The notes: a model not told the origin generated them from the sequence alone. Positions 7,820 through 17,295 are shown, counted from the stretch's first letter. The stretch is DNA of 64,000 nt from Plantibacter flavus (GCF_002024505.1 NZ_CP019402.1:2790001-2854000), one strand, 5' to 3'. Numbers and translations: made by a program.

Positions 7820-9072
7820 GAAGCGGTGTCCTTAGCTGTAGGCGAGTCGACATTCGATGGTACTGGACGGCCGGACGAGGGCCCGACGGCGTCTGATCCC
7901 CGTCGTGGTGCGAGCCAATCGAGCCCGCGTCCCGGTCCCCGGTCCTTCAGCCCCATGGCCCGCTTCTCGATCCCGTGCCAACTCAGCCATGCGCATGCCG
8001 CGGTGACGAGGATCGTCAAGCCGACCCAGGGCCAATACCCCAGGAGGTGCCAGCCGAGGAAGGCGGTGAACTGCTGGACGAGGAAGCCGTACACGTACAT
8101 CCCGTAGGAGTAGTCGTTCTTGGCACCGATCCACCGGATGCGCTTCGGAAGACGCGCGGCGAGCCACAGGACGAAGTAGGCGAACGCGGGATAGCCGAGC
8201 TGCACCCACCCGCCCACCAGCAGCGTGACGACGACGACGAGCCCGGCGCCGACACCGAGCAGGTCGTTGAGTGGCACCTTTCGCGAGTACACCGCCAGCG
8301 ATGCGCCGATGAGGAAGACGAGCGTCAGCTTGATCTTGTTGGGGTCGGCCAGCGTCGGGGCGACCATCCCGACCACCTGCGGCGCCACGCTGAACACGAT
8401 CGACAGAATCCAGAACACACCGGCCAGTGCCGGCACGACCCACTTCGCGTGTCGGAGGACCCCGAGCACGAGGAAGGCTGCGACCAGCAGATAGCACCCC
8501 CACTCGAGTGCGAGCGTCCACAGCGATCCGTTGAAGACGCTGTATCCGACGGTCTCGCCGTACGGGGTGGTCGTGGCGAAGATGTCGTAGACACCCCATT
8601 GGCGGATCGTCAGGTCGGCGTTCTGGAAGACGTACATGATCGGACCTGAACCGAGGTACTCGCGCAGGCCATGACCCGACATCCGCCAGGCGATCGGGCC
8701 GACGACGAACGCACCGACGCAGAGGACCGCCCAGAACGCCGGCAAGATCCGGAGGGCGCGCCGCCACAGGAACTGCAGGATGTCCGATGAGGCGCCGCTC
8801 TTCGCGATGAGGTACCCGCTGATGGCGAAGAAGCCGACGACGGCGAATCCGCCGATCGTCTCCTGCCCCCGGGTCCACCCCTTCGACGGGTCCTCACCCC
8901 AGCCACCGGTCGGGAAGGCGTGCGAGAAGATGACCGCGGACGCGAGGACGAGCCGGAGGACGCCGAGCGCGTTGCGATGACCGGCGAGCCCGTCGCTCAG
9001 GGAGGTTCGTGACCCGGGACGCCGAGGAGGGCGGACCGGCTGATCGAACGGTACGTTCGTCGTCGACGTCAT
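7816..9072 (-). CDS. OafA/ExoZ-type membrane acyltransferase (acyltransferase 3 family)
   Basis: A 418-aa integral membrane protein with about ten helices. It carries the acyltransferase-3 signature: an N-terminal R-x10-H-like region (GVLRLVLASAVIFSHAFPTGG), then GFFAISGYLIAKS and the FLWRRALRILPAFW arginine motif. Such enzymes transfer acetyl or other short acyl groups to sugars of the surface polysaccharide. There is no C-terminal SGNH domain, unlike the gene at 38425. The start ATG 9072 follows a -10-like TATTCT on the minus strand near 9103-9108, although the Shine-Dalgarno match is poor. It heads the operon acyltransferase, epimerase, flippase, which suggests that an acylated repeat unit is made and flipped. 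Confidence 0.87.
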   Translation of the reverse strand: MTSTTNVPFDQPVRPPRRPGSRTSLSDGLAGHRNALGVLRLVLASAVIFSHAFPTGGWGEDPSKGWTRGQETIGGFAVVGFFAISGYLIAKSGASSDILQFLWRRALRILPAFWAVLCVGAFVVGPIAWRMSGHGLREYLGSGPIMYVFQNADLTIRQWGVYDIFATTTPYGETVGYSVFNGSLWTLALEWGCYLLVAAFLVLGVLRHAKWVVPALAGVFWILSIVFSVAPQVVGMVAPTLADPNKIKLTLVFLIGASLAVYSRKVPLNDLLGVGAGLVVVVTLLVGGWVQLGYPAFAYFVLWLAARLPKRIRWIGAKNDYSYGMYVYGFLVQQFTAFLGWHLLGYWPWVGLTILVTAACAWLSWHGIEKRAMGLKDRGPGRGLDWLAPRRGSDAVGPSSGRPVPSNVDSPTAKDTAS

Positions 9073-9214
9073 GCGGTCCGATCGGTTCTGCGGAAGGGTG
9101 GCCCCAGAATACCCCGCGACGGTCGGCCCAACCGGACTTCCACGCCCGCGCCAGTAGACTGACCGGCGAACGAACGGCGGCGACGCCCAGGATTCCGATT
9201 GGACCATTTCGCGC

Positions 9215-10852
9215 ATGGCAGTTCTCGCTCCCACAGTCCTCCCGACGCGATGGGAACGACGGAGGTGGCTGACGTTCCTCGTGTCCTTCGTAGCCCTGCT
9301 GCTCCCGATGTCGCTCTGGGCGCTCGCCTCCCCCATCGGTTCCGTCCCGGACGAACCCTCGCACGCCATCCGGGCCGCCGCGGTGGCCCGAGGAGAGATC
9401 ACCGCCGTCCCGTGGCCGAAGAATCCGACGCTCGCCGAGGCGACGGTGCCGGAGAACATCGCCAACGCCCACGACCTGTTGTGCTTCGCATTCGATGCGG
9501 AGGTGACGGCGGACTGTCAGACACCGCTCCGCAACACCGACGAGACGCTCGTCCAGACCGGCTCGTCAGCCGGACTCAACAGTCCCGCGTTCTACGCGCT
9601 CGTGGGCTGGCCGTCCCTGTACCTCGACGGGGACGCGGCGTTCTACGGCATGCGGCTGATGAGCGCGCTGTTCTGCGCGGCCGCGCTCGCCGTCATGTTC
9701 ATGCAGCTGACCCTGCTCCCGCGGTTCCGGTGGGCGATCGTCGCTGCGGTGGTCGGCATCACGCCCATGGTCCTGTATCTGGCGGGCTCCATCAATCCGA
9801 ACGGTCTCGAGGTGGCATCGGCGGGGGCGCTCTTCGCCACCCTGCTCACGACCTTCAGGAGTTCGCTCCGAGGGAGGCGCCTGGTGGAGCAGGCCGGACT
9901 CGCCATGGTCGCCGCGTCCGCGCTCGTCACCACCAGGAGCATCTCGCTCCTCTGGCTGCTGGTGATCGCCGTCGTGGCCATGCTCCTGGGGCGGCGGGAG
10001 CAGATCCTGCGCGTCCTCCGCTCCCCGACCGCTTGGGCACTCATCGCCGGCATCGGCGTGGTCAGCGCCCTGACGGCCCTGTGGTACCTCAATCCCCCGG
10101 ATCTCGGAGCGCCGACGCCGGTGAGCGCGGTGAGTCCGATCAGCCTCCTGTTCGTCTTCTTCTTCACCGAACTGCAGACGTTCGACTTCATGTTCGGCAT
10201 GATCGGGTTCTTCGGCTGGGTCGACACGAGTTCGCCGTCGTTGACGCTCGCAGCGTGGACGACCGGCATCGTCCTGATCCTCGCGGTCGCCTTCCTCTGG
10301 GGGAAGCGCAGCACGAAGTGGGCGCTGTGGGTGTTCCTCGTGGTGACCGTCCTCATCCCCGGGTTCACCCAGTTGGGTGTCTATGCGCAGTACGGCTACA
10401 TCTGGCAGGGCCGGTACACGCTGGCGATGCTGCTCTGCCTCCTCATCGTGGCCGGAGTCGCTCTGGACGATGCCGGCCTCGGTGCCGACGGTCGGGTCAG
10501 ACACTTCGTCACGGGTGGCTACGCGTTCCTGTTCATCGGCCATCTGCTGGCCTTCGTGATGGTCCTCCGGCGCTACATCGTCGGTGCCAACGGCAGCCTC
10601 TCCGAGATGTTCTTCAACGACGGCTGGGAGCCGCCCTTCGGCTGGAAGTCGCTCGCGCTCATCTACGCGATCGGTTCGGTCCTCACCGTCGTCCTGCTGC
10701 GGCGGTTGTTCCTCCGCTCCGAGGGGGCGGACATCACTCGCGACGACGTCCTGATCACTCCGGCCGAGCGGCAGGAGACGGCTGAGATCGAGCGACTCGA
10801 CCACGCCGACCGACAGCATGCCACCTCCTCACCCGTCGGCCGGCGCCGCTGA
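9215..10852 (+). CDS. DUF2142 multi-spanning membrane protein, probable GT-C glycosyltransferase
   Basis: A 545-aa polytopic membrane protein with an estimated 10-12 helices. After the first helix comes an extracytoplasmic loop with SPIGSVPDEPSHAIRAA, the hallmark of DUF2142, in which the acidic D-E pair sits where GT-C enzymes place catalytic acids. Further features include SAGLNSPAFYALVGWP and SINPNGLEVASAGALF, which are also typical. The family is uncharacterised in detail but is regularly found in cell-wall polysaccharide loci, where a polyprenyl-phosphate-sugar donor is assumed. A -10-like TAGACT lies at 9155-9160, giving a leader of about 50 bases. The gene is convergent with a second, related membrane protein gene, with only 22 bases between their stops. 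Confidence 0.83.
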   Translation: MAVLAPTVLPTRWERRRWLTFLVSFVALLLPMSLWALASPIGSVPDEPSHAIRAAAVARGEITAVPWPKNPTLAEATVPENIANAHDLLCFAFDAEVTADCQTPLRNTDETLVQTGSSAGLNSPAFYALVGWPSLYLDGDAAFYGMRLMSALFCAAALAVMFMQLTLLPRFRWAIVAAVVGITPMVLYLAGSINPNGLEVASAGALFATLLTTFRSSLRGRRLVEQAGLAMVAASALVTTRSISLLWLLVIAVVAMLLGRREQILRVLRSPTAWALIAGIGVVSALTALWYLNPPDLGAPTPVSAVSPISLLFVFFFTELQTFDFMFGMIGFFGWVDTSSPSLTLAAWTTGIVLILAVAFLWGKRSTKWALWVFLVVTVLIPGFTQLGVYAQYGYIWQGRYTLAMLLCLLIVAGVALDDAGLGADGRVRHFVTGGYAFLFIGHLLAFVMVLRRYIVGANGSLSEMFFNDGWEPPFGWKSLALIYAIGSVLTVVLLRRLFLRSEGADITRDDVLITPAERQETAEIERLDHADRQHATSSPVGRRR

Positions 10853-10874
10853 CCTCACGGATCAGCTGGCCCCC

Positions 10875-12230
10875 TCACTGCGGGATCGTCAGCACCGAGC
10901 AGTAACAGATCATGGCGACGATCGCGCCCGGTACCCGGAGCGCTCGCCGCTCGGCGAACAACAGTCCGGCGCAGGCGAGCGCGATGGGGAGGAGCGACAG
11001 GCCGTACCTGGGCACCAGCGCGATGTACTGTCCCGTGAGGATCGCGGAGACCACCGCCAGCACGGGCGCCGAGACCGTTGCGACGAGCAGCGTCGACACG
11101 GCGAGGTTGCTCTCCCTCGTGAATCCGCTCGACGATCCCCACAGTCCGATGACACCGCCTGCCACCAGAAGGGTCAGCACCCCCACCGGGATGATCGCCC
11201 CTCCGCCGGTCGACGCCGGGTCGAGCGCGCCCTCGGCGAGGTCCGGCAGGAATCGGAAGAGCTCCTGGGCGAGCGCGGCCGGCGTGAAGCTCGCCGACGC
11301 CACGAGTGCGCCGGCGTCTCCGACGGCGATCGACGACCGCACGACCATCCAGAGTGCCTGTGCGATGACAGCTGCGAGGACTCCGCCGACGGTGATCAGG
11401 ACCAGACGATCCGTCAGGACCGCCCTGACCGCTCGTGTCCGGTGCCGTACGGCACTGAACCGTTGCAGCAGGAAGAACACCGCGACGGCCGCGAACGGGA
11501 GGAGGAGCTGGAGCTTCAACACCGCCGCCACGACGGCGGCGGCGGCGAGCCACCAAACGGCTCGTCGGTGCTGATCGGTCCGGAGGGCGAGCAGCAGGGC
11601 GACCGCACCGGCTGCCATCGCCGGCGCATCCGTGCTGATGAAGGTGTTCGACCAGAAGGCGGCTGAGGAGCCGACCATCATCAGTGACAGCGACGCACTG
11701 AGCATGATCGGGATGCGGAGACGCCGCAACGCGAAGAACAGCGCCACGGCGGCGAGGGCCAACCAGAACATCCCGGTGAGTCGGGCGGCGCTGACGAAAT
11801 CGACACCTGCGAACAGGAAGGGCTGGGCGAGCACCCTCGTCACCGCGAAGTAGGCCGGTGTGTAGATGTCGGCACTCGTGGTGCCGCGGTTCGGGAAGCT
11901 GTTCGGGTCGGCGATGGCCTCGGGCGTACAGTGCGACTCCGGCCACCCGCCGACGTTGCGGACGTTGTGGCACGCCAGGTACTCCCGCGCGAACTCGCCG
12001 ACGCCCTCGCCCGTTCTGACGACACCCTGTGACGACACCTTGGCCACGTAGTCGATGTACATGTACTCGTCGATCGGCGAGACGAACTGGTGTTTCGGCA
12101 CGTGCACACCGACCAGCACCACGCTCGCGATCACCAGCAGCAGCGCAGCGACACGCTCCCAGAATCGTCCATCGCGCCGACGCAGCATCCCCACGACGCC
12201 GCCCTGCGCCCCACCCGTGTCTGCACGCAT
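10875..12230 (-). CDS. Polytopic membrane protein related to DUF2142 / GT-C transferases
   Basis: A 451-aa membrane protein with about ten helices. After helix 1 it has FVSPIDEYMYIDYVAKVSS, which resembles the acidic first-loop motif of DUF2142 and other GT-C glycosyltransferases, and a later TSADIYTPAYFAVTRVL segment that parallels the SPAFYALVG segment of the neighbour at 9215. The loop contains paired cysteines (ACHNVRNV and SHCTPEA) that could form an extracytoplasmic disulfide. The ATG at 12230 has a strong GGGAGG ribosome site seven bases upstream. It lies downstream of the secreted repeat protein on the same strand but is separated from it by a hairpin. A donor or acceptor cannot be predicted. 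Confidence 0.7.
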   Translation of the reverse strand: MRADTGGAQGGVVGMLRRRDGRFWERVAALLLVIASVVLVGVHVPKHQFVSPIDEYMYIDYVAKVSSQGVVRTGEGVGEFAREYLACHNVRNVGGWPESHCTPEAIADPNSFPNRGTTSADIYTPAYFAVTRVLAQPFLFAGVDFVSAARLTGMFWLALAAVALFFALRRLRIPIMLSASLSLMMVGSSAAFWSNTFISTDAPAMAAGAVALLLALRTDQHRRAVWWLAAAAVVAAVLKLQLLLPFAAVAVFFLLQRFSAVRHRTRAVRAVLTDRLVLITVGGVLAAVIAQALWMVVRSSIAVGDAGALVASASFTPAALAQELFRFLPDLAEGALDPASTGGGAIIPVGVLTLLVAGGVIGLWGSSSGFTRESNLAVSTLLVATVSAPVLAVVSAILTGQYIALVPRYGLSLLPIALACAGLLFAERRALRVPGAIVAMICYCSVLTIPQ

Positions 12231-12313
12231 GGTCGACCTCCCCCCTTCGGAGTGCCCGGTGTTGGTTCGTGACGCTGGTCCGGGCGGGCGATCTCGGTGC
12301 GTCAGCAGCAGAA

Positions 12314-12352
12314 CGGCCTCGCCACCGCGATCACGTCACGGCGGCGAGGCCG
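12314..12352 (-). terminator. Hairpin terminator after the secreted repeat protein
   Basis: A 10-bp perfect inverted repeat (CGGCCTCGCC and GGCGAGGCCG) lies 11 bases past the stop of the 12364 gene on the minus strand. The 19-base loop can form a further short CCG/CGG stem. No T-run follows, so termination is likely but non-canonical. Confidence 0.55.
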
Positions 12353-12363
12353 CATGCTCGCTC

Positions 12364-14556
12364 TCAGTAGGATACGGTCTTGCACCCCAGTGAGGTGTTC
12401 GCTCCGACGTTCGACCACGCCGTGCCGATGGCTATCGCACAGACCTGGTAGGTGCCCTTCTGGTCGAGCGTGATCTGCTCGGCGAAGCCGTGGTTGGACC
12501 CGGCCCAGGGGTACGCTCTGGCGACGTCGTTCCTCGTCTCGTCGGCGACGAAGGGGTACCCCTTGACCGTGGCGTCGGGCCTCGTCACGTAGAAGTGCAC
12601 CTGGATCGGCGATGAGGCGAGGTCCCGGTCGACCGCCCAACCCGACACGGACAGCGTGGCCTTCCCGTCGGCCGTCGGGGTGACGGACGCCGAATCGAAC
12701 GCCCCGGTCGGAGCAGTGGTCCCGAAGGTGACCTTCTGGCAGGGGAACGGCGTGTTCAGTCCGACGCTCAGGGACGAGACGGCGATCCCGTAGACGCACA
12801 CCGTGTAGGTGCCCTTCACCGTCACCGGGAACGACTCGCGGAACCCGTGTGCGCCGGAGATCCCGAACGCCCGGTTCACGTCGTCACGAGCCTTGTCGGC
12901 CTTCCGGGAATAGCCCGTGGTCACGCCGTTCGGATCCGTGATGTAGACGTGCGCACCGATCGACGACGCGGGCGCGCCGGCGTCATAGGTCCAGCCGCTG
13001 ACCGAGATGGCCGGGGCCGTGGGCGTCTGGTCGGCCACGATCGCGTCGACCTGACCGTTCGGGAACGCCTTGACGTAGTTCACCGACTGGCACTCGAGCA
13101 GGCGGTTCGCTCCGATGTTCTTCCAGTACGTCGGGATGGCGTAGGAACACACCTGGTAGATTCCGGGGGTCGTGACCGGAATCGACAGCTCGAAGCCATG
13201 AGCCGAGCCGGCTCCGGGGAAGGTCGCACCGATGTCCGGTCGGGCTTTGTCGGCGACGAGCGACGTCCCCACCACCTTGCCGCCGGGCTGCGTCACGTAC
13301 ACGTGGACCTGGGAGGAGACCGCCGAGGCGTCGGGGTCGAGCGCCCAGCCGCGCACCTTCATGGCGGTGGAACTGCCTGATCCGGTCGTGACGAACTCGT
13401 CGACCTTGCCCAGCGGTTCGTTCTGCGGCACGACGAGCGTCTGACACTGCAGGAGACGGTTGTTCCCGGACAGTCCGATCCCGTAGACGCAGGCTTGGTA
13501 CGTCCCGCCACGGGTGACCTCGAGATTGGCCGAGTACCCGTGTGCGTTGCCGGCACCCGGGTAGGCACCGCCGACGTCCGGCCGTGACTGGTTCGCGGTG
13601 AGGGGGGTCCCCTTGACGCTGCCGTCCGGTGAAGTGAGGTACACGTGGGCTTCGATCGCGCTCGACGAGCGGTTCATGTCGAGCGTCCACCCGCGGACCG
13701 TCAGGGTCGCGGTCTTCGCGCCGACCGAAGCGGTGAACTGGTCCAGCGACCCGATCGGGTTCGGCACGTCGGTCGGCGATCCGAACCAGTCCGAGTACAT
13801 GCGCCAGAAGTTCCGGTTCCCATAGGCTCCACAGGCGTCACCCGTCCCGTACAGGTTCGCGAGCGCCGAGGCGTTGGGCTGGTAGGGCGTGTAGTTGTAG
13901 AGTCCCGCGGTCGCCGCGTTCTGGATGTAGACCTGGCTGCTCCCGCACGCGGCGTTGGGGCTGAACCGCACCGTGTTCACGCGTCCTGGGACGTGGTTCC
14001 ATCGGGTCGGGTTCGCCTGGTAGTTCTTGAACTGGAGCGCGGCTGCGTACACCTGGTTGAAGAAGCCGTAGTAGGTCGAATCGCAATCGGCGGTGTCGGG
14101 GCAGCCGTATCCGGTCGCACTCCGGTACTGCCGGGCGCTCGGCCAGTCGTCCGTGATGATCCCCTGCTCCTTCTCGAGCAGGACGATCATCGCCTTCTGG
14201 CTGAATCCGCACGCCTGGCCGACCTTGGCGATGATCTGCGCTGCGGACTCGTTCGCCGCGCCGGCGTAGGCCGCGCACCTGCCGCTGACGGCGGCTCGGG
14301 TCGGGGTCGCCTGGCGGTAGTCCTTGAGGCAGGTGTAGCCCGAGCGGCAGCTCGGCACCGCGCTGTTCAAGAAGGACTGCACCTCGCCGGCCGACATCGC
14401 CGCCCCGTCGTAGAAGAGACCGTCGGAGATGATGTATCCGGGATTGAAGTTCCGGCCGTCGGCGGCGTTCGCCGGTTCAGCCGTGGGGATGACGGTGAAC
14501 AGCCCCGCGAGCAACGCGAGGACCGCGATCATGGCGGCTGGGAATCGTCGTCTCAT
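12364..14556 (-). CDS. Secreted protein with four tandem beta-rich repeats
   Basis: A 730-aa exported protein. MRRRFPAAMIAVLALLAGLF begins a Sec signal peptide, with likely cleavage after ANA near residue 33. Residues about 35-260 form a cysteine-containing domain with the helical segment KAMIVLLEKEQGIITDDWP, which recalls actinobacterial secreted proteins loosely annotated as hemagglutinins or wall-active; no catalytic motif is certain. From about residue 268 there are four repeats of roughly 110-118 residues, each with a GW-x-D strand, an HVY or HFY strand, a [RD]xDV...G..HG segment and a Cys pair in YxVC...LxCQ. The ATG overlaps the lipoprotein stop (ATGA) and GGAG lies six bases upstream. 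Role unknown; probably a cell-surface adhesin or glycan-binding protein. Confidence 0.75.
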   Translation of the reverse strand: MRRRFPAAMIAVLALLAGLFTVIPTAEPANAADGRNFNPGYIISDGLFYDGAAMSAGEVQSFLNSAVPSCRSGYTCLKDYRQATPTRAAVSGRCAAYAGAANESAAQIIAKVGQACGFSQKAMIVLLEKEQGIITDDWPSARQYRSATGYGCPDTADCDSTYYGFFNQVYAAALQFKNYQANPTRWNHVPGRVNTVRFSPNAACGSSQVYIQNAATAGLYNYTPYQPNASALANLYGTGDACGAYGNRNFWRMYSDWFGSPTDVPNPIGSLDQFTASVGAKTATLTVRGWTLDMNRSSSAIEAHVYLTSPDGSVKGTPLTANQSRPDVGGAYPGAGNAHGYSANLEVTRGGTYQACVYGIGLSGNNRLLQCQTLVVPQNEPLGKVDEFVTTGSGSSTAMKVRGWALDPDASAVSSQVHVYVTQPGGKVVGTSLVADKARPDIGATFPGAGSAHGFELSIPVTTPGIYQVCSYAIPTYWKNIGANRLLECQSVNYVKAFPNGQVDAIVADQTPTAPAISVSGWTYDAGAPASSIGAHVYITDPNGVTTGYSRKADKARDDVNRAFGISGAHGFRESFPVTVKGTYTVCVYGIAVSSLSVGLNTPFPCQKVTFGTTAPTGAFDSASVTPTADGKATLSVSGWAVDRDLASSPIQVHFYVTRPDATVKGYPFVADETRNDVARAYPWAGSNHGFAEQITLDQKGTYQVCAIAIGTAWSNVGANTSLGCKTVSY

Positions 14557-15020
14557 GGGATCTCCAAGGGGGAGCTGGCGGAGACGAGCTCCGAGAATGT
14601 GGGTGAGGAATAGCTGACCGTGGCGTCCCACGTTCCGGAGGTGAACTGGCCGATCGGCACCTGGACCGTGCCACAGCTGGTGGTGGCGCGGTCGGCGAGG
14701 CCGTCGGACGTCGTGGTGACCACTGCGTCACCCGCGGTGAAGGTGAAGGTGCAGACACCGTCGTTCTCGATGACGCCCGCGATGTAGGCGGATGCGGACA
14801 CCGCTGCGCCGTCAGCGTCGACGGAGGCGAAGACGAGCACGGCTTCGGGCGGCACCGGGCTCGGGTCCTCACCCTTCGCGGTGGACTCGTTCCCGGGAGC
14901 GAGGGTGGAGGTCGTGGGAGACGGCGATTCCTGAGCGGGGCCGGTGCAACCGACCAGGACGGAGCCCGCGATCAGGACTATCCCGACATATTGCCAGGTC
15001 GGCCTCGTACGGTCTCTCAT
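14553..15020 (-). CDS. Small secreted lipoprotein
   Basis: A 155-aa protein whose N-terminus (RDRTRPTWQYVG then a hydrophobic stretch) ends in the lipobox LVGC at about residues 22-25, so it should be lipid-anchored at the outer face of the cytoplasmic membrane. A low-complexity Ser/Thr/Pro/Glu linker follows, then a short beta-rich domain with two cysteines (GVCTFTF and TTSCGTV). The ATG at 15020 was chosen over an upstream in-frame Met because AGAGGA lies about nine bases before it and the signal sequence starts directly. It is translationally coupled (ATGA) to the secreted repeat protein, which suggests that the two work together at the surface. No family recognised. Confidence 0.75.
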   Translation of the reverse strand: MRDRTRPTWQYVGIVLIAGSVLVGCTGPAQESPSPTTSTLAPGNESTAKGEDPSPVPPEAVLVFASVDADGAAVSASAYIAGVIENDGVCTFTFTAGDAVVTTTSDGLADRATTSCGTVQVPIGQFTSGTWDATVSYSSPTFSELVSASSPLEIP

Positions 15021-15115
15021 CGACCTGTGTCCTCTCAACGGGTGGTTGTACCCCGAATCAGGGTAGCGGGCCGCGGGACCACTCTCGGACAATCGTTACC
15101 AGATCGGCGCGTCCC

Positions 15116-16051
15116 TCACCGCTCCGAGTCGCGCTCATGGAGGATTCCGTTCCACGTCGCGCGCACTCCGTCGTCGAGCGATTCGAACGTCGGACGCCCG
15201 AACTCCGTCGTGTAGCGGCCGATGTCGAGGACGACGCGGTCGACGAAGGTCACGGGCACCGGGCGCACGAGTTCGTCGAAGTCCACCCCGGTCACGCGGC
15301 GCAGCGACGCCAACACCTCGCTGACCGAGAGCCCTCGGCCACTGCCGAGGTTGTAGACGTCATGCCGGTGCGGTCGGTCGACCATCCTGGTGATCATGCG
15401 GACGACATCGTTCACATAGATGTAGTCGCGCACCATCGACCCGTCGCCGAATCGCACGATCGGTTCCCCGCCGGCGATCTGTCGGAGGGCGATCGGGATG
15501 AGGCCCTGCTTCTTGTTGTGATGCTGCCTGGTGCCATACGGGTTGGAGATGCGCAGCGCCGTCGAACGGAGCCCACGGACCGCCTGGAAGTACCGCAGGT
15601 AGTTCTCGATGGTCAGTTTGCCGATGGCGTACGGCGACACCGGGAGCGTCGGGTCGGTCTCGACGTACTCCGCCCGGTCCTGTGCCCCGTAGATCGCGCC
15701 TCCCGTGGAGGCGAAGTAGAAGTGCCCGACCCCGGCCGCAGCGCAGCTCTCCAGCATCTCGACGGTCTGGGCCACGTTCGTGCGGATGTCCAGCGTCGGG
15801 TCGTTCTGTGCCGTCGCGGGCGTCGTCGTCGAGAGGAAGTGGAACACCAGGTCCATGCCGTCGACAGCGGCATCGAGGTCGGCCCGGCTCAGGAACTCAC
15901 CGCGGACGACCTCGACACCCTCGGTGTCGAAACTGGGCTCACGCGAGCTGAACCGGTCGAACGCCCGGACCCGGTGCCCGTCGGCTCGCAGCGCGTCCAC
16001 CAGGTGGGAACCGATGAAGCCGTTCGCCCCGATGACGAGTGCGTCAGCCAC
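15116..16051 (-). CDS. NAD-dependent epimerase/dehydratase, UDP-glucose 4-epimerase-like
   Basis: A 311-aa extended SDR with IGANGFIGSHLVDAL near the N-terminus, FHFLSTTTPATAQNDP in the substrate loop, the strand ASTGGAIYG, the Tyr-Lys pair in SPYAIGKLTIENYL and the VRDYIYVNDVVRM motif found in GalE-like sugar epimerases. It probably interconverts a nucleotide sugar for the polysaccharide; the substrate is unknown. GTG 16051 overlaps the end of the upstream glycosyltransferase gene by eight bases; the longer open frame would overlap that gene further and adds residues before the Rossmann strand. It is in line with the glycosyltransferase genes 16044-19096 and is likely co-transcribed with them. 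Confidence 0.83.
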   Translation of the reverse strand: MADALVIGANGFIGSHLVDALRADGHRVRAFDRFSSREPSFDTEGVEVVRGEFLSRADLDAAVDGMDLVFHFLSTTTPATAQNDPTLDIRTNVAQTVEMLESCAAAGVGHFYFASTGGAIYGAQDRAEYVETDPTLPVSPYAIGKLTIENYLRYFQAVRGLRSTALRISNPYGTRQHHNKKQGLIPIALRQIAGGEPIVRFGDGSMVRDYIYVNDVVRMITRMVDRPHRHDVYNLGSGRGLSVSEVLASLRRVTGVDFDELVRPVPVTFVDRVVLDIGRYTTEFGRPTFESLDDGVRATWNGILHERDSER

Positions 16052-17279
16052 GCATCGCCCGCTCGAACGCCTCGACGAACTGCCGTCCACTGTCGTCCCA
16101 ACTCGTGTGCTCCAACGAGTCCGCCATCGCGATCGACCGCTCGACCGCGTCCTCGCGCGACACCACCTCGACGAGGCGCTTCGCGATCGCGCCCGGTGCG
16201 GGCTGCACGTACTCGATGTACGGGTTGTCCGAGACGAGACGGTTGTTGGGAGCGTCGTTCACCACCGGAGCGACGCCGCTCGCGATGAGTTCGAGCGGGA
16301 GGAGTGACATGTTCGACAGCGAGAGGACGAGCCCGGCGGCGCAACGGTTGTAGATCGGGTTCAGCTCCGAGATGGACAGACCGGAGAGGTTCTTGTATTC
16401 GAACGGGATGTCCCAGTCCGAGACGTCCCACCCGGCCATGTTGATCGTGTAGTCCGGTCGCTGTCGCGCGAACTCACCGAGCGCGATGACCCCCAGTTCG
16501 AACGCGCGTCGCGGCGTGACGGGCCGGGCGTAGAAGAAGATCTCCTTCCGCGGGCGCCGGTTCGTCAGACTGTAGTGGGTGCGGTCCACCGAGAAGTCGA
16601 AATGATCGGTGGGCATGCCGTATTCGTCGTGCAGCTTCTTCGAGAGCCAGCCACCGGCGGTGATGCCGTGGAACCCGAAGTGGTAGGTGTTCTCGGCGAG
16701 GATGGCTTCCGAACCGGAGGGGTAGAACGCGGGCTCGAAGTCCTGGACGAAGTAGAAACGGCGCGCTCGGGAACGATCCCGGAACACCGGGTACGCGGTC
16801 TCCCAACCCGTAGCGAAGATCGCGTCGACGTCGTCGGAGACCCCGCGTTCGTCCAGGTTGTGCACCCGGGCCTGTACGTTGGGGTACGCCGGCGACTCCC
16901 GGAGCAGCTGCTTGAGATCGGACTCCTTCACGATCACGCCGAGGCTGTTGTAGATGTACACACTGCAGGTGTGTCCCGCGCGCTCGGCATAGTCGATGAA
17001 GCGGAAGAGGTTCTGGTGACCGCCGCTCGTCGCGCTCGGCGGAGACATCACCCAGGCGATGTGGGACTTGCGATCCGTGACGACGATCGGCTCCGCGAGC
17101 TGCGGCCCGGGCTCCGTCCAGTCGACCGCGAGCGCGTCCTCGAGCTTGACGGGAAGGATGAGCTTCTTCCCGGCGAACCTCGACTTGATGTTCAGCTCGA
17201 CACGCTTCCAGAAGAAGCGGGGGCCCTCGTGCTTGAGGACCGACAGAGCGTTCCTGAAGGTGGTGATGACAGATCTCAT
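16044..17279 (-). CDS. WsaF-like rhamnosyltransferase (GT4 type)
   Basis: A 411-aa glycosyltransferase. The region HIAWVMSPPSATSGGHQNLFRF followed by CSVYIYNS, then ATGWETAYPVFRD, YFVQDFEPAFYPSGSE and the C-terminal YNRCAAGLVLSLSNMSLLPLELIASG closely match the layout of WsaF, the rhamnosyltransferase of Geobacillus S-layer glycan synthesis, and related enzymes found in O-antigen clusters (recalled, not searched). It should act in the cytosol on a lipid-linked chain, possibly using dTDP-rhamnose made by the rml genes at 27.9-33 kb. ATG 17279 begins the conserved N-terminus; the frame upstream overlaps the preceding GT2 gene. Confidence 0.8.
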   Translation of the reverse strand: MRSVITTFRNALSVLKHEGPRFFWKRVELNIKSRFAGKKLILPVKLEDALAVDWTEPGPQLAEPIVVTDRKSHIAWVMSPPSATSGGHQNLFRFIDYAERAGHTCSVYIYNSLGVIVKESDLKQLLRESPAYPNVQARVHNLDERGVSDDVDAIFATGWETAYPVFRDRSRARRFYFVQDFEPAFYPSGSEAILAENTYHFGFHGITAGGWLSKKLHDEYGMPTDHFDFSVDRTHYSLTNRRPRKEIFFYARPVTPRRAFELGVIALGEFARQRPDYTINMAGWDVSDWDIPFEYKNLSGLSISELNPIYNRCAAGLVLSLSNMSLLPLELIASGVAPVVNDAPNNRLVSDNPYIEYVQPAPGAIAKRLVEVVSREDAVERSIAMADSLEHTSWDDSGRQFVEAFERAMRG

Positions 17280-17295
17280 ATCGGCGGACCGACCT

